Source: DASPGX01 sp035620375
GTDB lineage: Bacteria > Patescibacteriota > Minisyncoccia > 2-02-FULL-40-12 > GWA2-44-9
Direction of reading: 5' to 3'
DNA: 25,278 nucleotides
Assembly (NCBI GenBank): GCA_035620375.1
Contig: DASPGX010000021.1
Coordinates: 1 to 25,278, forward strand
The notes under the pieces are model-generated. The model made no database searches and was not told the origin of the DNA. It was given only the letters and a program-made list of their open reading frames with translations. This document shows, piece by piece, positions 1 through 6,946 of the stretch. Numbering within the stretch: the first letter of the stretch is position 1; each line of letters starts with the position of its first letter. The translations under genes and the position numbers were made by a program.

Positions 1-1016
1 CTGTTGAGGTTGTTGAAGTAGAGCTGCTTGAACATGCCGGTCACGCTGCTCACCCGCGCCATGGAATAGACGTCGCGCTTGCCGATGTAGGCGAAACGGA
101 TGCCCGCCTTGAACGCGAGCTTCGCGAGCTTGTATTCTACGTTCTCCAGGATGACCTTCTGCGAGGGCGTCAGTTTCTGCAGCGAGAACTCCTTCCGCTC
201 TTCTTTCTTCTCTTCAGGCTTGGCGCCCTCCATGCCGAACGCCCCGAACAGCTCTCCGATAATGCCGCCGAAGAACCCGAGAACGGACATAAGCGGATCC
301 GGCGCCTCCTTGGGCTCCTTGCCCGCGAGCTTATCGGCTACCGCTTGGCCTTCTTTTACCCAATCCCCGCCGGTCGGACGCATCAGGTACTGCACCCAGA
401 TGTGTTCGCCCGGCCGCAGCGCGCTCATGACCTCCATCAGCGGCGCGATGGGGTCAATACGGGCATGCTCGTCCTTTCCTCCGGCTTCCTCGAACTCACG
501 CCACGACTTGATGGGATACGCGTTCTCTTTGGTGAAAATAAGCTCGGTCGCGAACATGTCGTAATCCGGATGCGGCATCGCATCCGGAAGCATGTCGATG
601 TAGTCGCCGACCTGCCGGATTTCCGCAGACGGATACTGGGCGAAGACGTTCGCCTCCACGACGTTGCGCAAGCCCTCGGGAGTGCGCACGTAGAAGTGCG
701 TCTCTCCGCCGTTGCTGACGATTTCAAATGAAAACCAGTTCGGCACGGTGCCCTGGAAGAACATCTTCTTCCATTCCAGGTTTCCGGCATACACGCCGTG
801 CAACCCCGCGAAAATGCTTTCGGCCGCCTTGGGACTGACCAGAACCTCGGGGGGCGGGACGACTTCCAGCAGAACCCATTTCATGCCGAGCATGAACTTC
901 TTGCGCTGGTACGCGAGCCAGACCTGGTAGCTGGCGACCGCCAAAACGAAGGGCATATAGGCCCACCAATACCGAAGCGCGTCCAGAACCGGCTGTGGGA
1001 CGGAGAAACCAAGCAT
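1..1016 (-). CDS. N-terminal part of a CPR-type conjugative transfer ATPase (VirD4/HerA-like), cut by the window edge
   Basis: About 338 codons are visible with no stop; the C-terminus lies beyond base 1. The ATG at 1016-1014 begins MLGFSVPQPVLDALRYWW, and a hydrophobic segment at about residues 15-35 looks like one membrane anchor. A globular region follows (WVLLEVVPPPEVL, FAGLHGVYAGNLEWKKMFF, ETHFYVRTPEGLR, YPSAEIRQVGDYID). From memory of CPR proteins this resembles the N-terminal domain of membrane-anchored conjugal-transfer (VirD4/HerA-like) ATPases. A lysine/glutamate-rich linker appears near residues 265-275. The Walker motifs that would prove the ATPase fall outside the window, so the name rests on the N-terminal domain only. 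A strong extended -10 promoter lies 13 bases upstream of the start, with no Shine-Dalgarno site, so the mRNA is probably almost leaderless. Confidence 0.6.
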   Translation of the reverse strand, partial: MLGFSVPQPVLDALRYWWAYMPFVLAVASYQVWLAYQRKKFMLGMKWVLLEVVPPPEVLVSPKAAESIFAGLHGVYAGNLEWKKMFFQGTVPNWFSFEIVSNGGETHFYVRTPEGLRNVVEANVFAQYPSAEIRQVGDYIDMLPDAMPHPDYDMFATELIFTKENAYPIKSWREFEEAGGKDEHARIDPIAPLMEVMSALRPGEHIWVQYLMRPTGGDWVKEGQAVADKLAGKEPKEAPDPLMSVLGFFGGIIGELFGAFGMEGAKPEEKKEERKEFSLQKLTPSQKVILENVEYKLAKLAFKAGIRFAYIGKRDVYSMARVSSVTGMFKQLYFNNLN

Positions 1017-1029
1017 GATGTTTGGCACA

Positions 1030-1058
1030 ATTATACCATAAAACCGAAGACCCCCGAA
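1030..1058 (-). promoter_or_regulatory. Extended -10 promoter of the partial ATPase gene
   Basis: On the minus strand there is a perfect TATAAT (1030-1035) preceded by TGG, an extended -10 element. The best -35 candidate, TTCGGG at 1053-1058 with a 17-base spacer, is weak and lies inside the neighbouring terminator stem. Only 13 bases separate the -10 box from the ATG, which predicts a leader of roughly 4-8 bases. Confidence 0.6.
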
Positions 1059-1073
1059 CGGGGGTCTTCGGTT
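1042..1073 (-). terminator. Rho-independent terminator of the sigma4/HARE-HTH gene
   Basis: A perfect 14-bp stem (1042-1055 with 1060-1073) closes on a GAAC/GTTC tetraloop just after the stop codon at 1095. On the minus strand it is followed by TTTAT. The stem also carries the -35 region of the next promoter, so termination and re-initiation are packed together. Confidence 0.8.
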
Positions 1074-1094
1074 CCGGAAACCGGTCGCCGGATA

Positions 1095-2156
1095 TTATTT
1101 GCGGCGGAGAGAATAGTGGCCGTTGGCGTCGCGCACGAACGTGGACGAATCCTGGAGGTTCAGCAAAATGGTGTTCTCCTTGACCAGCCGGACCTCGCCC
1201 ACCTTAGCGATAAGGTCGGCGCGCGTCAGCGACCGGGTGTGGCCCTTGAGAATGTCCACGAGGACGTCCTTGACCGTACCGGACTTGTAGCCCCACTCGG
1301 CGAGCGCATACAGTCCGCGGCCGACCAGCACGAAGCGCTTGTCCTTGATGAGTTCGTTGTGGACGGTCTGCACGTTGACCTTCTTGGCGTCAAACTTCGC
1401 GGCGTTGATGAGCTTGGCGATGTTCGTGAAGTGCTGGGGCTTGGCGGCCTTCTTCATGACCAGATACGCCTTGTCGCGGACGCCCTTGGGACGGATTTCT
1501 GCCCAGGCCGACAAACCGACCTGTCCGTAAATGTTCGTGCCGACGTCCTTGCATACCGCAAGCACGGTCTGCAGGTGGCGCTCGGCAAACGCCGCGCCGT
1601 CAAAGCCTTCCAGGCCGGCTCCCGCGGCCGCGCGGACCGTATCCGGAGCGCCCTGCGCACCCGAGGCCTGCGCGAACAGACCGATGAGCGAGCCGACCGA
1701 CCGGTTGAACGAATCGAGTTGGCGCGCATCCGTCGCCCAAAACGCATGGAAACGGTCGCTGTCGGACGAGCGGACGAGCTGGCGGTCCAGCGTCAGCGCG
1801 AAGACCAACGATGCATTCGCAACGTTGTCCTTGTCGCTGCCCGTGACCGTCTTGAACAGCTGGCGCTCGCGGACGACGCCGCCGTCCTTGGCGATGTGTT
1901 CCCGGATGACTCCGATAAGCCGGGCGAGTTCGCGGTGCTCGGCCACCGACTTTGCCAGCTGGGAGAGCGAAAATTCCTCAATCTGACGCACCCGTTCGCG
2001 GGTGATGCCGTACCCTTTGCCGATGGCTTCCAGGGTCTCCTTGTTCCCCGACTTCAAGCCGAAACGCCGGGAAACGATATCCCGGTTGCGGGGAGAAAGG
2101 GTCTTTACCAACGCGGCGACCGCCTTCGTAAGGATTCGGACATCGATGATTGCCAT
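1095..2156 (-). CDS. Sigma-70 region 4 / HARE-HTH domain protein
   Basis: A 353-residue protein. Residues about 20-70 (LSPRNRDIVSRRFGL, then TLEAIGKGYGITRERVRQIE) are a sigma-70 region 4 helix-turn-helix that recognises -35 elements. Residues about 238-290 (FTNIAKLINAAKF, VHNELIKDKRFVLVGRGLYAL) match a HARE-HTH winged helix, the fold found in the RNA polymerase delta subunit and in eukaryotic chromatin proteins. A further winged-helix-like segment ends the protein. Regions 2 and 3 of a true sigma factor are absent, so it cannot melt a -10 box by itself. It is more likely an RNA-polymerase-associated regulator, a type I regard as typical of Parcubacteria. The gene has its own promoter at 2214-2242 and a strong terminator at 1042-1073. 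No clear Shine-Dalgarno site precedes the ATG. Confidence 0.82.
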   Translation of the reverse strand: MAIIDVRILTKAVAALVKTLSPRNRDIVSRRFGLKSGNKETLEAIGKGYGITRERVRQIEEFSLSQLAKSVAEHRELARLIGVIREHIAKDGGVVRERQLFKTVTGSDKDNVANASLVFALTLDRQLVRSSDSDRFHAFWATDARQLDSFNRSVGSLIGLFAQASGAQGAPDTVRAAAGAGLEGFDGAAFAERHLQTVLAVCKDVGTNIYGQVGLSAWAEIRPKGVRDKAYLVMKKAAKPQHFTNIAKLINAAKFDAKKVNVQTVHNELIKDKRFVLVGRGLYALAEWGYKSGTVKDVLVDILKGHTRSLTRADLIAKVGEVRLVKENTILLNLQDSSTFVRDANGHYSLRRK

Positions 2157-2213
2157 GATGCGACGTATCGGATTTAGGTTACCGGCGGTATCTGGTGATA
2201 CAGCACGGATTTA

Positions 2214-2242
2214 AGAATACCAATGTTATAAATAGCCGTCAA
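2214..2242 (-). promoter_or_regulatory. Promoter of the sigma4/HARE-HTH gene
   Basis: On the minus strand TTGACG (2237-2242) and TATTCT (2214-2219) are separated by exactly 17 bases, and TGG precedes the -10 box (extended -10). The predicted start is near 2207, leaving a leader of about 50 bases. Confidence 0.7.
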
Positions 2243-2294
2243 GTGCCCGTGGGGATACCTATTCCTATACCACTCCGTGGGCACCGTCAACTCC

Positions 2295-3209
2295 CTACCG
2301 CCCCGTTCTCCGGCGTGACAGCCAGACCAGAACCGGCGAGGCGACGAAAATGGAGGAGTAGGAGCCCAGGGAGATTCCGATGATGAGCGCCAGGGCGAAA
2401 TACCGGAGCGTCTCGCCCCCGAACAGCCAGATGGCGACCAGCGCCGCCAGCGTCGTCAGCGTGGTGTTCAGCGACCGGACCAGCGTCTGCAGGACGCTCT
2501 GGTGCACGACCCTTCCGAACGGTTCCTTGGTCCCCTTCAGGATGTTCTCCCGGACCCGGTCAAAGACGACGACGGTGTCCGAAAGCGAGTACCCCAGGAC
2601 CGTCAGAATCGCCGCGACGAACACCACGGTAATCTGCACTCCCGACACTTTGCCGAGTACGGCGAACACCCCCATGGGAATGATGAGGTCGTGGAACAGC
2701 GCCAGGAGCGCCGCAAGGCCCATCGCCCACGGCGAGAGCACCCGCGACATGCCGCGGAACACGAACGCGATGTAGGCCACGACGACCAGAATGAGAATGA
2801 TGATTGCGCGGATGCTCTTCGCCTTGAGCTCGTTTCCGATGGCGGGACCGACGAAGTCAAAGGACAGCTGTTTTACCCCCGACTCGGGCCAGAACTGGTT
2901 AATCGTGAGCCAGACTCCGCTGTGCATCATGTGCGACCGGTCCGACGAGCGGATGATGAGCCCGCGCTCATCGACGGGGGTCAGTACCAGCCCGTGCAGG
3001 TACCCGTTGGACGACTCCTCGAACCGGGCGCGCATCTGCGCCACCTCCGGACGGCCGTTCTCAAACTCCACCTCCAGCACGCTCCCGCCCGTGAAGTCCA
3101 CGCCGAAATTCAGGCCGTATACTCCGAGCGCCACCGCCGCGCTTACGGCGAGGGCGATGGAAAAGATGAATGCGATGGGATAGATGCGCGGCATGGTCAG
3201 AACAGCCAT
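2295..3209 (-). CDS. secF: Protein translocase subunit SecF
   Basis: A 304-residue inner-membrane protein of the SecDF complex, which uses the proton gradient to pull exported proteins out of the SecYEG channel. It has a first membrane segment (YPIAFIFSIALAVSAAVAL), the signature YGLNFGVDFTGGSVLEVEF at about residues 28-46, a periplasmic-side domain, and a C-terminal bundle of five helices (FDFVGPAIGNELK, GYSLSDTVVVFDRVREN). The ATG at 3209 overlaps secD by 13 bases; a second in-frame ATG at 3194, directly after the secD stop, is equally possible. The arrangement is a tight secD-secF operon. Confidence 0.93.
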   Translation of the reverse strand: MAVLTMPRIYPIAFIFSIALAVSAAVALGVYGLNFGVDFTGGSVLEVEFENGRPEVAQMRARFEESSNGYLHGLVLTPVDERGLIIRSSDRSHMMHSGVWLTINQFWPESGVKQLSFDFVGPAIGNELKAKSIRAIIILILVVVAYIAFVFRGMSRVLSPWAMGLAALLALFHDLIIPMGVFAVLGKVSGVQITVVFVAAILTVLGYSLSDTVVVFDRVRENILKGTKEPFGRVVHQSVLQTLVRSLNTTLTTLAALVAIWLFGGETLRYFALALIIGISLGSYSSIFVASPVLVWLSRRRTGR

Positions 3210-4543
3210 TTCTTACGTTCCAGCGAGGGACGGACGAACATGTTCAGGAATGCACGGGTAATTACGGTCGCGGTCAGGAGGCTGGTGAGCACGCCGATGC
3301 CGAGCGTCAGCGCGAACCCTTTCACAACCGACGTCGTGAACGCGTACAGGACGAACGCGCCCAACAGCGTCGTCACATGGCTGTCACGGATGGAAAGCCA
3401 CGCCCGGCGGAAACCCTCATGCACCGCGACCGGAAGCGCATGGCCCGCACGGAGCTCCTCCCGCATGCGCGCGAACACCAGTACGTTGGCGTCCACGGCG
3501 ATGCCCATGGACAGCACGAATCCCGCGATACCGGCCAGCGTCAGCGTGACCGGCAGCAGCTTGAAGATGGCCAGCACGATGAGCACGTACACGCCGAGCG
3601 CAAGGACCGCGGTCAGGCCGGGCACCCGGTAATAGACCAGCATGAACAGCGCAACCAGAAGCAGTCCCCAGAGGCCCGCTTTGAGCGATTGGGTCAGCGA
3701 CGCATGCCCCAAGGAGGCTCCGACGGTCTGCTGGGAAATGATGGAGATAGGTACCGGCAACGCCCCGGAATTCAGGCGCGTAACCAGCTGCTTGGCTTCC
3801 GTCGGCGTGAACTGGCCCGTGATGACGGCGTTGCCGTCCGTAATTTCGCTCTGTACCGTGGGAATGCTGATGGGAAAGCCGTCCAGGAAAATGGCGACCG
3901 GCCGGCCGAGGTTCCGCGCCGTGATCTGGGCAAACAGCTGCGCACCTTCCTCGTTCAGCTCCAGACCGACCTGGGGAACGCCGGTCTGCGGGTCGAATTC
4001 AAGCCGCGCACGGCGGACGTGCTTGCCGGAAAGGCCGGTCGGCGCCCACCCTGCAAGGAAACTTGCCTCGTCAATGACGACCTGTCCGGACTCATCAACC
4101 GTGTATTCCGGTTCCTGCGGTTCCTCGCCCGACTGCTCACGGAACTCCAGGAACGGGGTCTCGCCGATGAGCCGGATTGCCTCATCGACATCGGTGATGC
4201 CGGCCAGATCAACGATAAGCCTGTTTTCGCCGCTGATCTGGATTACCGGTTCGGAAACCCCGAAGAAGTCCACCCGCCGCTCAATGACGTCGCGGACGCC
4301 CTCCATGGCGTCACCGGACTCAATCCCCTGCAGGTCCGACAAATCCGCCTCATACACCAGGTGCACGCCGCCGACCAAATCCAGCCCCAGATGGAACGGA
4401 TACGCCGGAACGTCGGGAATATCGTACTTGGCAAGCGACCCGACGGCATCCAGTCCGCGGTTTGCCCAGTTCGGCGCTACGAAAACGAAAAGTCCCAGGG
4501 AGACCAGGACGATGATGGCGACTCGGGTGGCGTTATTGCGCAT
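3197..4543 (-). CDS. secD: Protein translocase subunit SecD
   Basis: A 448-residue membrane protein that partners SecF. It opens with one transmembrane segment (AIIVLVSLGLFVFVAP), then the hallmark LGLDLVGGVHLVYEADL near residues 52-68, the P1 region (ERRVDFFGVSEPVIQISGEN, GETPFLEFRE), a short P1-head region, and the five-helix C-terminal part (SGALPVPISII, GMAVDANVLVFARMREEL). It is shorter than the roughly 600-residue E. coli protein, as is usual for non-fused SecD of small genomes. The ATG lies only 12 bases from a good -10 box and has no Shine-Dalgarno site. It is divergent from a small secreted protein gene at 4655. Confidence 0.93.
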   Translation of the reverse strand: MRNNATRVAIIVLVSLGLFVFVAPNWANRGLDAVGSLAKYDIPDVPAYPFHLGLDLVGGVHLVYEADLSDLQGIESGDAMEGVRDVIERRVDFFGVSEPVIQISGENRLIVDLAGITDVDEAIRLIGETPFLEFREQSGEEPQEPEYTVDESGQVVIDEASFLAGWAPTGLSGKHVRRARLEFDPQTGVPQVGLELNEEGAQLFAQITARNLGRPVAIFLDGFPISIPTVQSEITDGNAVITGQFTPTEAKQLVTRLNSGALPVPISIISQQTVGASLGHASLTQSLKAGLWGLLLVALFMLVYYRVPGLTAVLALGVYVLIVLAIFKLLPVTLTLAGIAGFVLSMGIAVDANVLVFARMREELRAGHALPVAVHEGFRRAWLSIRDSHVTTLLGAFVLYAFTTSVVKGFALTLGIGVLTSLLTATVITRAFLNMFVRPSLERKKWLF

Positions 4544-4555
4544 AAAACCGCGGCG

Positions 4556-4583
4556 ATTATCGCATACGAGCGGGGGGTGTCAA
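4556..4583 (-). promoter_or_regulatory. secDF promoter
   Basis: On the minus strand a consensus TTGACA (4578-4583) and GATAAT (4556-4561) are 16 bases apart, with TGC immediately before the -10 box. The predicted transcription start is about 6 bases before the secD ATG at 4543, so the mRNA would be near-leaderless. Confidence 0.75.
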
Positions 4584-4600
4584 CGGCCAAAAGCGGTTCC

Positions 4601-4649
4601 TTGACGCTTTCTATATATATTGTCATCATCGGGCAGACCTGAAGGAGGT
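4601..4649 (+). promoter_or_regulatory. Tentative promoter and strong ribosome binding site of the 142-residue secreted protein
   Basis: TTGACG at 4601-4606 could be a -35 box, but the hexamer at a 17-base spacing (CATCAT) is poor. An AT-rich run including TATATT (4616-4621) lies too close to that -35. The ribosome binding site AAGGAGGT at 4642-4649, five bases before the ATG at 4655, is unambiguous and fixes the start. Confidence 0.4.
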
Positions 4650-4654
4650 TCACA

Positions 4655-5083
4655 ATGAAGGACCACACGCTGGTAACGCTCGGCGTCACCGCCATGATTC
4701 TTGCGCTCATTGGCGGTTTGTCGTTCGAGAACTCCGGCGGGACGGCCGAAGCTGCCAGCGCCTACAACGAGACGTTCAAAACGCCGCAGGGCACCACGGT
4801 GCGCCTGACGTGCGAGAACGGCACGCTCATCGCCACGACCGAGCCGTTCACGAACCAGTTCGGCGTCGGCGCCGGCGACATCGCGGCAGCCAGCGGCGTT
4901 CCCTGTGACGCGTCCGAACGCGTGCGGGCAGCCGGTGACATCACGGACGGCACCGGCACCATCACCGCCTACCGGTACTGCAGAGGACCGATTCTCATCG
5001 TCACGACCCCGACGGTTCTCAATCAGATCGGCGTCACGGGCGGTTCCGTCGCACTGGCGCCGTTCAGCCGCATCTGTCGGTGA
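4655..5083 (+). CDS. Small secreted or membrane-anchored protein with four cysteines, function unknown
   Basis: A 142-residue protein I do not recognise. Residues 6-22 (LVTLGVTAMILALIGG) are hydrophobic and look like a signal peptide or membrane anchor; a possible cleavage site is near AEAASA (about 31-36). The mature part is Thr/Gly/Ala-rich and holds exactly four cysteines (contexts LTCENG, VPCDAS, RYCRG and RICR at the C-terminus), which could make two disulphides outside the membrane. The start is fixed by the strong AAGGAGGT site and the end by a textbook terminator at 5093, so this is a real single-gene unit. It is divergent from secDF. No enzyme motif is visible. Confidence 0.75.
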   Translation: MKDHTLVTLGVTAMILALIGGLSFENSGGTAEAASAYNETFKTPQGTTVRLTCENGTLIATTEPFTNQFGVGAGDIAAASGVPCDASERVRAAGDITDGTGTITAYRYCRGPILIVTTPTVLNQIGVTGGSVALAPFSRICR

Positions 5084-5092
5084 GAGCACCGA

Positions 5093-5121
5093 GGGCCCAC
5101 GCACCGCGTGAGCCCTTTTTT
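5093..5121 (+). terminator. Rho-independent terminator of the 142-residue protein gene
   Basis: GGGC, a one-base mismatch, then CACGC pair across an ACC loop with GCGTG and GCCC, followed by six T. It starts ten bases after the stop codon at 5083. Confidence 0.88.
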
Positions 5122-5166
5122 GCTTTCTCGTTAATCCAACACACAGACTCGGACCGCCGGATTCGG

Positions 5167-5188
5167 ATCTGCCTGCCGGCAGGCAGAT
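5167..5188. repeat. Perfect 22-bp palindrome (REP-like)
   Basis: ATCTGCCTGCC is followed directly by its reverse complement GGCAGGCAGAT. The core GCCTGCC/GGCAGGC recurs in imperfect palindromes at 8365-8382 and, as CTGCC/GGCAG, at 6823-6859, which suggests a dispersed palindrome family. Confidence 0.75.
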
Positions 5189-5268
5189 GGGATTCAAGAC
5201 GCAGAGCGAGCACTGGAGCGAGCTGTACTCATGGTACGGCGAGCGAAGCGCGAAGCGGCAACGAAGAA

Positions 5269-5288
5269 GACCGCCGAATCCGGCGGTC
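5269..5288 (-). terminator. Probable terminator of the RecB-like nuclease gene
   Basis: On the minus strand GACCGCCG, a GATT loop and CGGCGGTC form an 8-bp stem followed by TTCTTCGTT, about 60 bases after the stop codon at 5349. The hairpin overlaps one arm of the larger repeat 5151-5289. Confidence 0.5.
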
Positions 5289-5348
5289 CCCAAACGGAGT
5301 GAGGCGGCACTGAGGCGAAGCCGTGCCTGCCGAGCGGCGCGTATTACG

Positions 5349-6800
5349 TCACTCACTGGGCAGAGGTTGGCGGGGCGGACGGGTACGCTTCGGCCGCAAA
5401 CTCTCCAGCCACTCCTTGAGGACCATCGTCGCCCGGACATCATCCTCGTTGTACGTGATAATGCGGTCCAGATACGCGCGGTCGCCGGTCTTGAGCCACT
5501 GGTCGTACCACACGACCGATTCCGCACCGCCCGCTTCGGGGTCCGTCCACTCGTACCCCAGATACTTGCCCAGGTCCTTGAGCGTATAGAAATAGAGGGG
5601 CAGAACGACCGACTCCACCGTCTTGGCGTGCAGGTCCACGGCGTGCTCGTTGAATTTCTGGATGAGGGCGGACGGGGCCCCGTGCCGTATGACCAACTGG
5701 TCGAATACTTTGCGCTCGTAGTACGCGTAGTGATAAATGGCGAAGTCCTCCATGCCCGAAAGCATGTCCAGAAACTCGCGCCACGCCGTCTTCTCTTCCT
5801 CGGGGTTCTTGGCAAGCAATTGCTTGTACGAGGTCCTGCCCGTTTCGGTATCCTTCGTCAGCAGGCCGAACAGATAGTCCACGTCCCGTGTCGGGTCGCC
5901 CTCCACGTCGAAATACACCTCGTGCTTCACGTCGGGGAATTCCGGATGCCGGAGAATCATCGGTTCCCGGCTGATGAGGACCCGCGCCTGGTTATGGAAC
6001 CGGAGGACCTTGTCGTACGGCCATGATTCAAGCTGCGCCTGGAGCTGGTCCGGGTCGGAATCCGCGAGCTGCTGGACCGTCCTGATGCCGATGCCGTACA
6101 GGCGTCGCTGGTCGGCCTGTGAAAGGCGGTAGATGAGCGAAACGTCGTTGCATCCCTCCGTCTCCTCCAGACATACGGAATACCACGGGGTCCGCTTACA
6201 GCCGGATTTCAGGAACGGCGGGGGCTTCGTCCCGTCCAGGATCCGCTCAATCTCCTCACGGACCAGATGGAACTGGTCGATGAAGTCGTCCACGAGGAAC
6301 GAGCGTTCGTTTCCCTGTGGGTCGATGACGAACGCCTCGCGGGGCCGGACCCCCTGAATGCGCTCCAGAATAAGGGAGTAGAACACCAGCGGAAACTTGT
6401 GCTCGTCCCGCAGGTCCAGCGACCGCTGGATATCATAGACGGCGTATTCCCACGGCCCCAGCTCGCTCTTGCCCGGCCGCGCTTCCAGTAAATCAGGCAT
6501 GCCGGCCCACTCCTCGTGCATCAGGACGCCGTGATAGATATTCTTGCCCTCACGCATGCGCTCAAGCGTCGCCAGGTATGCCTCCTCAAGGTCGCGGTAA
6601 TCCTCGGGCTTAAGCTCTTCAAACTTCTTGTGCGCGCGCAAATGTCCCGGCTCGTCGGCGAGCTTTCCCTTATAGATGATATCCATGAGCGGCGAGACCT
6701 CCTTGCGCTTTGCGGAGTCGCCGTAGATGTCGTACCAAATCCAGTGCGGACACTGGAAGAACCTGTAGAAATGTTGGGGCGTAAGTCGGGTATCAGCCAT
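5349..6800 (-). CDS. RecB-like / RNase H-fold nuclease of the TM0106 type
   Basis: A 483-residue protein resembling the TM0106 family of predicted RecB nucleases. The N-terminal half has a RecB-like region (PDLLEARPG around D103, EYAVYDIQRS with D123). Four cysteines (C17, C201, C210, C217) are spaced like the iron-sulphur-cluster cysteines of AddB-type nucleases. A helix-hairpin-helix-like stretch follows (YGIGIRTVQQLAD, about 235-247). The C-terminal half is an RNase H-fold exonuclease with a DEDD-like set: YFDVEGD (D298, E300), IYHYAYYE (about 355-362), and TYNEDDVRAT (D453, D454). The likely role is processing of nucleic acid ends in repair or recombination, but the substrate is unknown. 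No helicase partner gene is nearby. The leader contains an imperfect palindrome at 6823-6859. Confidence 0.75.
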   Translation of the reverse strand: MADTRLTPQHFYRFFQCPHWIWYDIYGDSAKRKEVSPLMDIIYKGKLADEPGHLRAHKKFEELKPEDYRDLEEAYLATLERMREGKNIYHGVLMHEEWAGMPDLLEARPGKSELGPWEYAVYDIQRSLDLRDEHKFPLVFYSLILERIQGVRPREAFVIDPQGNERSFLVDDFIDQFHLVREEIERILDGTKPPPFLKSGCKRTPWYSVCLEETEGCNDVSLIYRLSQADQRRLYGIGIRTVQQLADSDPDQLQAQLESWPYDKVLRFHNQARVLISREPMILRHPEFPDVKHEVYFDVEGDPTRDVDYLFGLLTKDTETGRTSYKQLLAKNPEEEKTAWREFLDMLSGMEDFAIYHYAYYERKVFDQLVIRHGAPSALIQKFNEHAVDLHAKTVESVVLPLYFYTLKDLGKYLGYEWTDPEAGGAESVVWYDQWLKTGDRAYLDRIITYNEDDVRATMVLKEWLESLRPKRTRPPRQPLPSE

Positions 6801-6822
6801 TACCTTGAACGCCGGAATCCCT

Positions 6823-6859
6823 CACCTGACGGACTGCCGCTTAGGCAGGACGACAGGTG
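6823..6859. repeat. Imperfect palindrome in the leader of the nuclease gene
   Basis: CACCTG (6823-6828) pairs with CAGGTG (6854-6859), and inner CTGCC pairs with GGCAG around a GCTTA loop, with two small internal mismatches. It shares the CTGCC/GGCAG core with the palindromes at 5167 and 8365 and sits about 20 bases before the nuclease ATG. Confidence 0.5.
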
Positions 6860-6898
6860 CGGGGCTGGGGAGTGAGACGTGGTTCTGCCACTCCTATC

Positions 6899-6904
6899 AG
6901 TATA
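6899..6904 (-). promoter_or_regulatory. Possible -10 box of the nuclease gene
   Basis: TATACT on the minus strand lies just beyond the terminator of the upstream M16 gene. No convincing -35 box sits 16-18 bases upstream. If real, the leader is about 90 bases and includes the palindrome at 6823-6859. Confidence 0.25.
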
Positions 6905-6913
6905 CAACACAAG

Positions 6914-6940
6914 GCCCCTCACCGTTCTCCGGTGAGGGGC
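6914..6940 (-). terminator. Terminator of the M16 peptidase gene
   Basis: An 11-bp perfect stem (6914-6924 with 6930-6940) and a five-base loop begin seven bases after the stop codon at 6947. The following minus-strand sequence CTTGTGTTG is only moderately T-rich. Confidence 0.7.
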
Positions 6941-6946
6941 ATAACG

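Larger units (their letters stand above)
5151..5289. repeat. Nested inverted-repeat element in the gene-free stretch 5122-5348
   Basis: A perfect 16-base inverted repeat (5151-5166 with 5274-5289) encloses 107 bases. Inside lie the perfect palindrome at 5167-5188 and a second potential hairpin near 5223-5241 (GCTGTAC / GTACGGC, one G-U pair, five-base loop). Folded as one strand this gives a branched cruciform-like structure. No gene is seen between 5122 and 5348; the rest is GC-rich with repeated GAGCGA/GCGAAG words. It could be a REP-like element or a structured RNA. Confidence 0.6.

Noticed and set aside
798..2177. A 459-residue open frame on the plus strand opposite the sigma4/HARE-HTH gene
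   Set aside because: It spans a terminator and a promoter and has no recognisable domain; the minus-strand gene is clear.
2502..4642. Long plus-strand open frames opposite secF and secD
   Set aside because: They are rich in Arg, Gln, His and Asp, typical of antisense frames; SecD and SecF are unambiguous on the minus strand.
5122..5348. Possible small open frames in the gene-free stretch (for example from 5187)
   Set aside because: They run through the palindromic repeats and into the opposite strand of the nuclease gene without a ribosome binding site.
4580..5815. A 411-residue minus-strand frame joining the secreted protein gene and the nuclease gene in other frames
   Set aside because: It crosses two terminators and the inverted-repeat element and overlaps well-supported genes on both sides.
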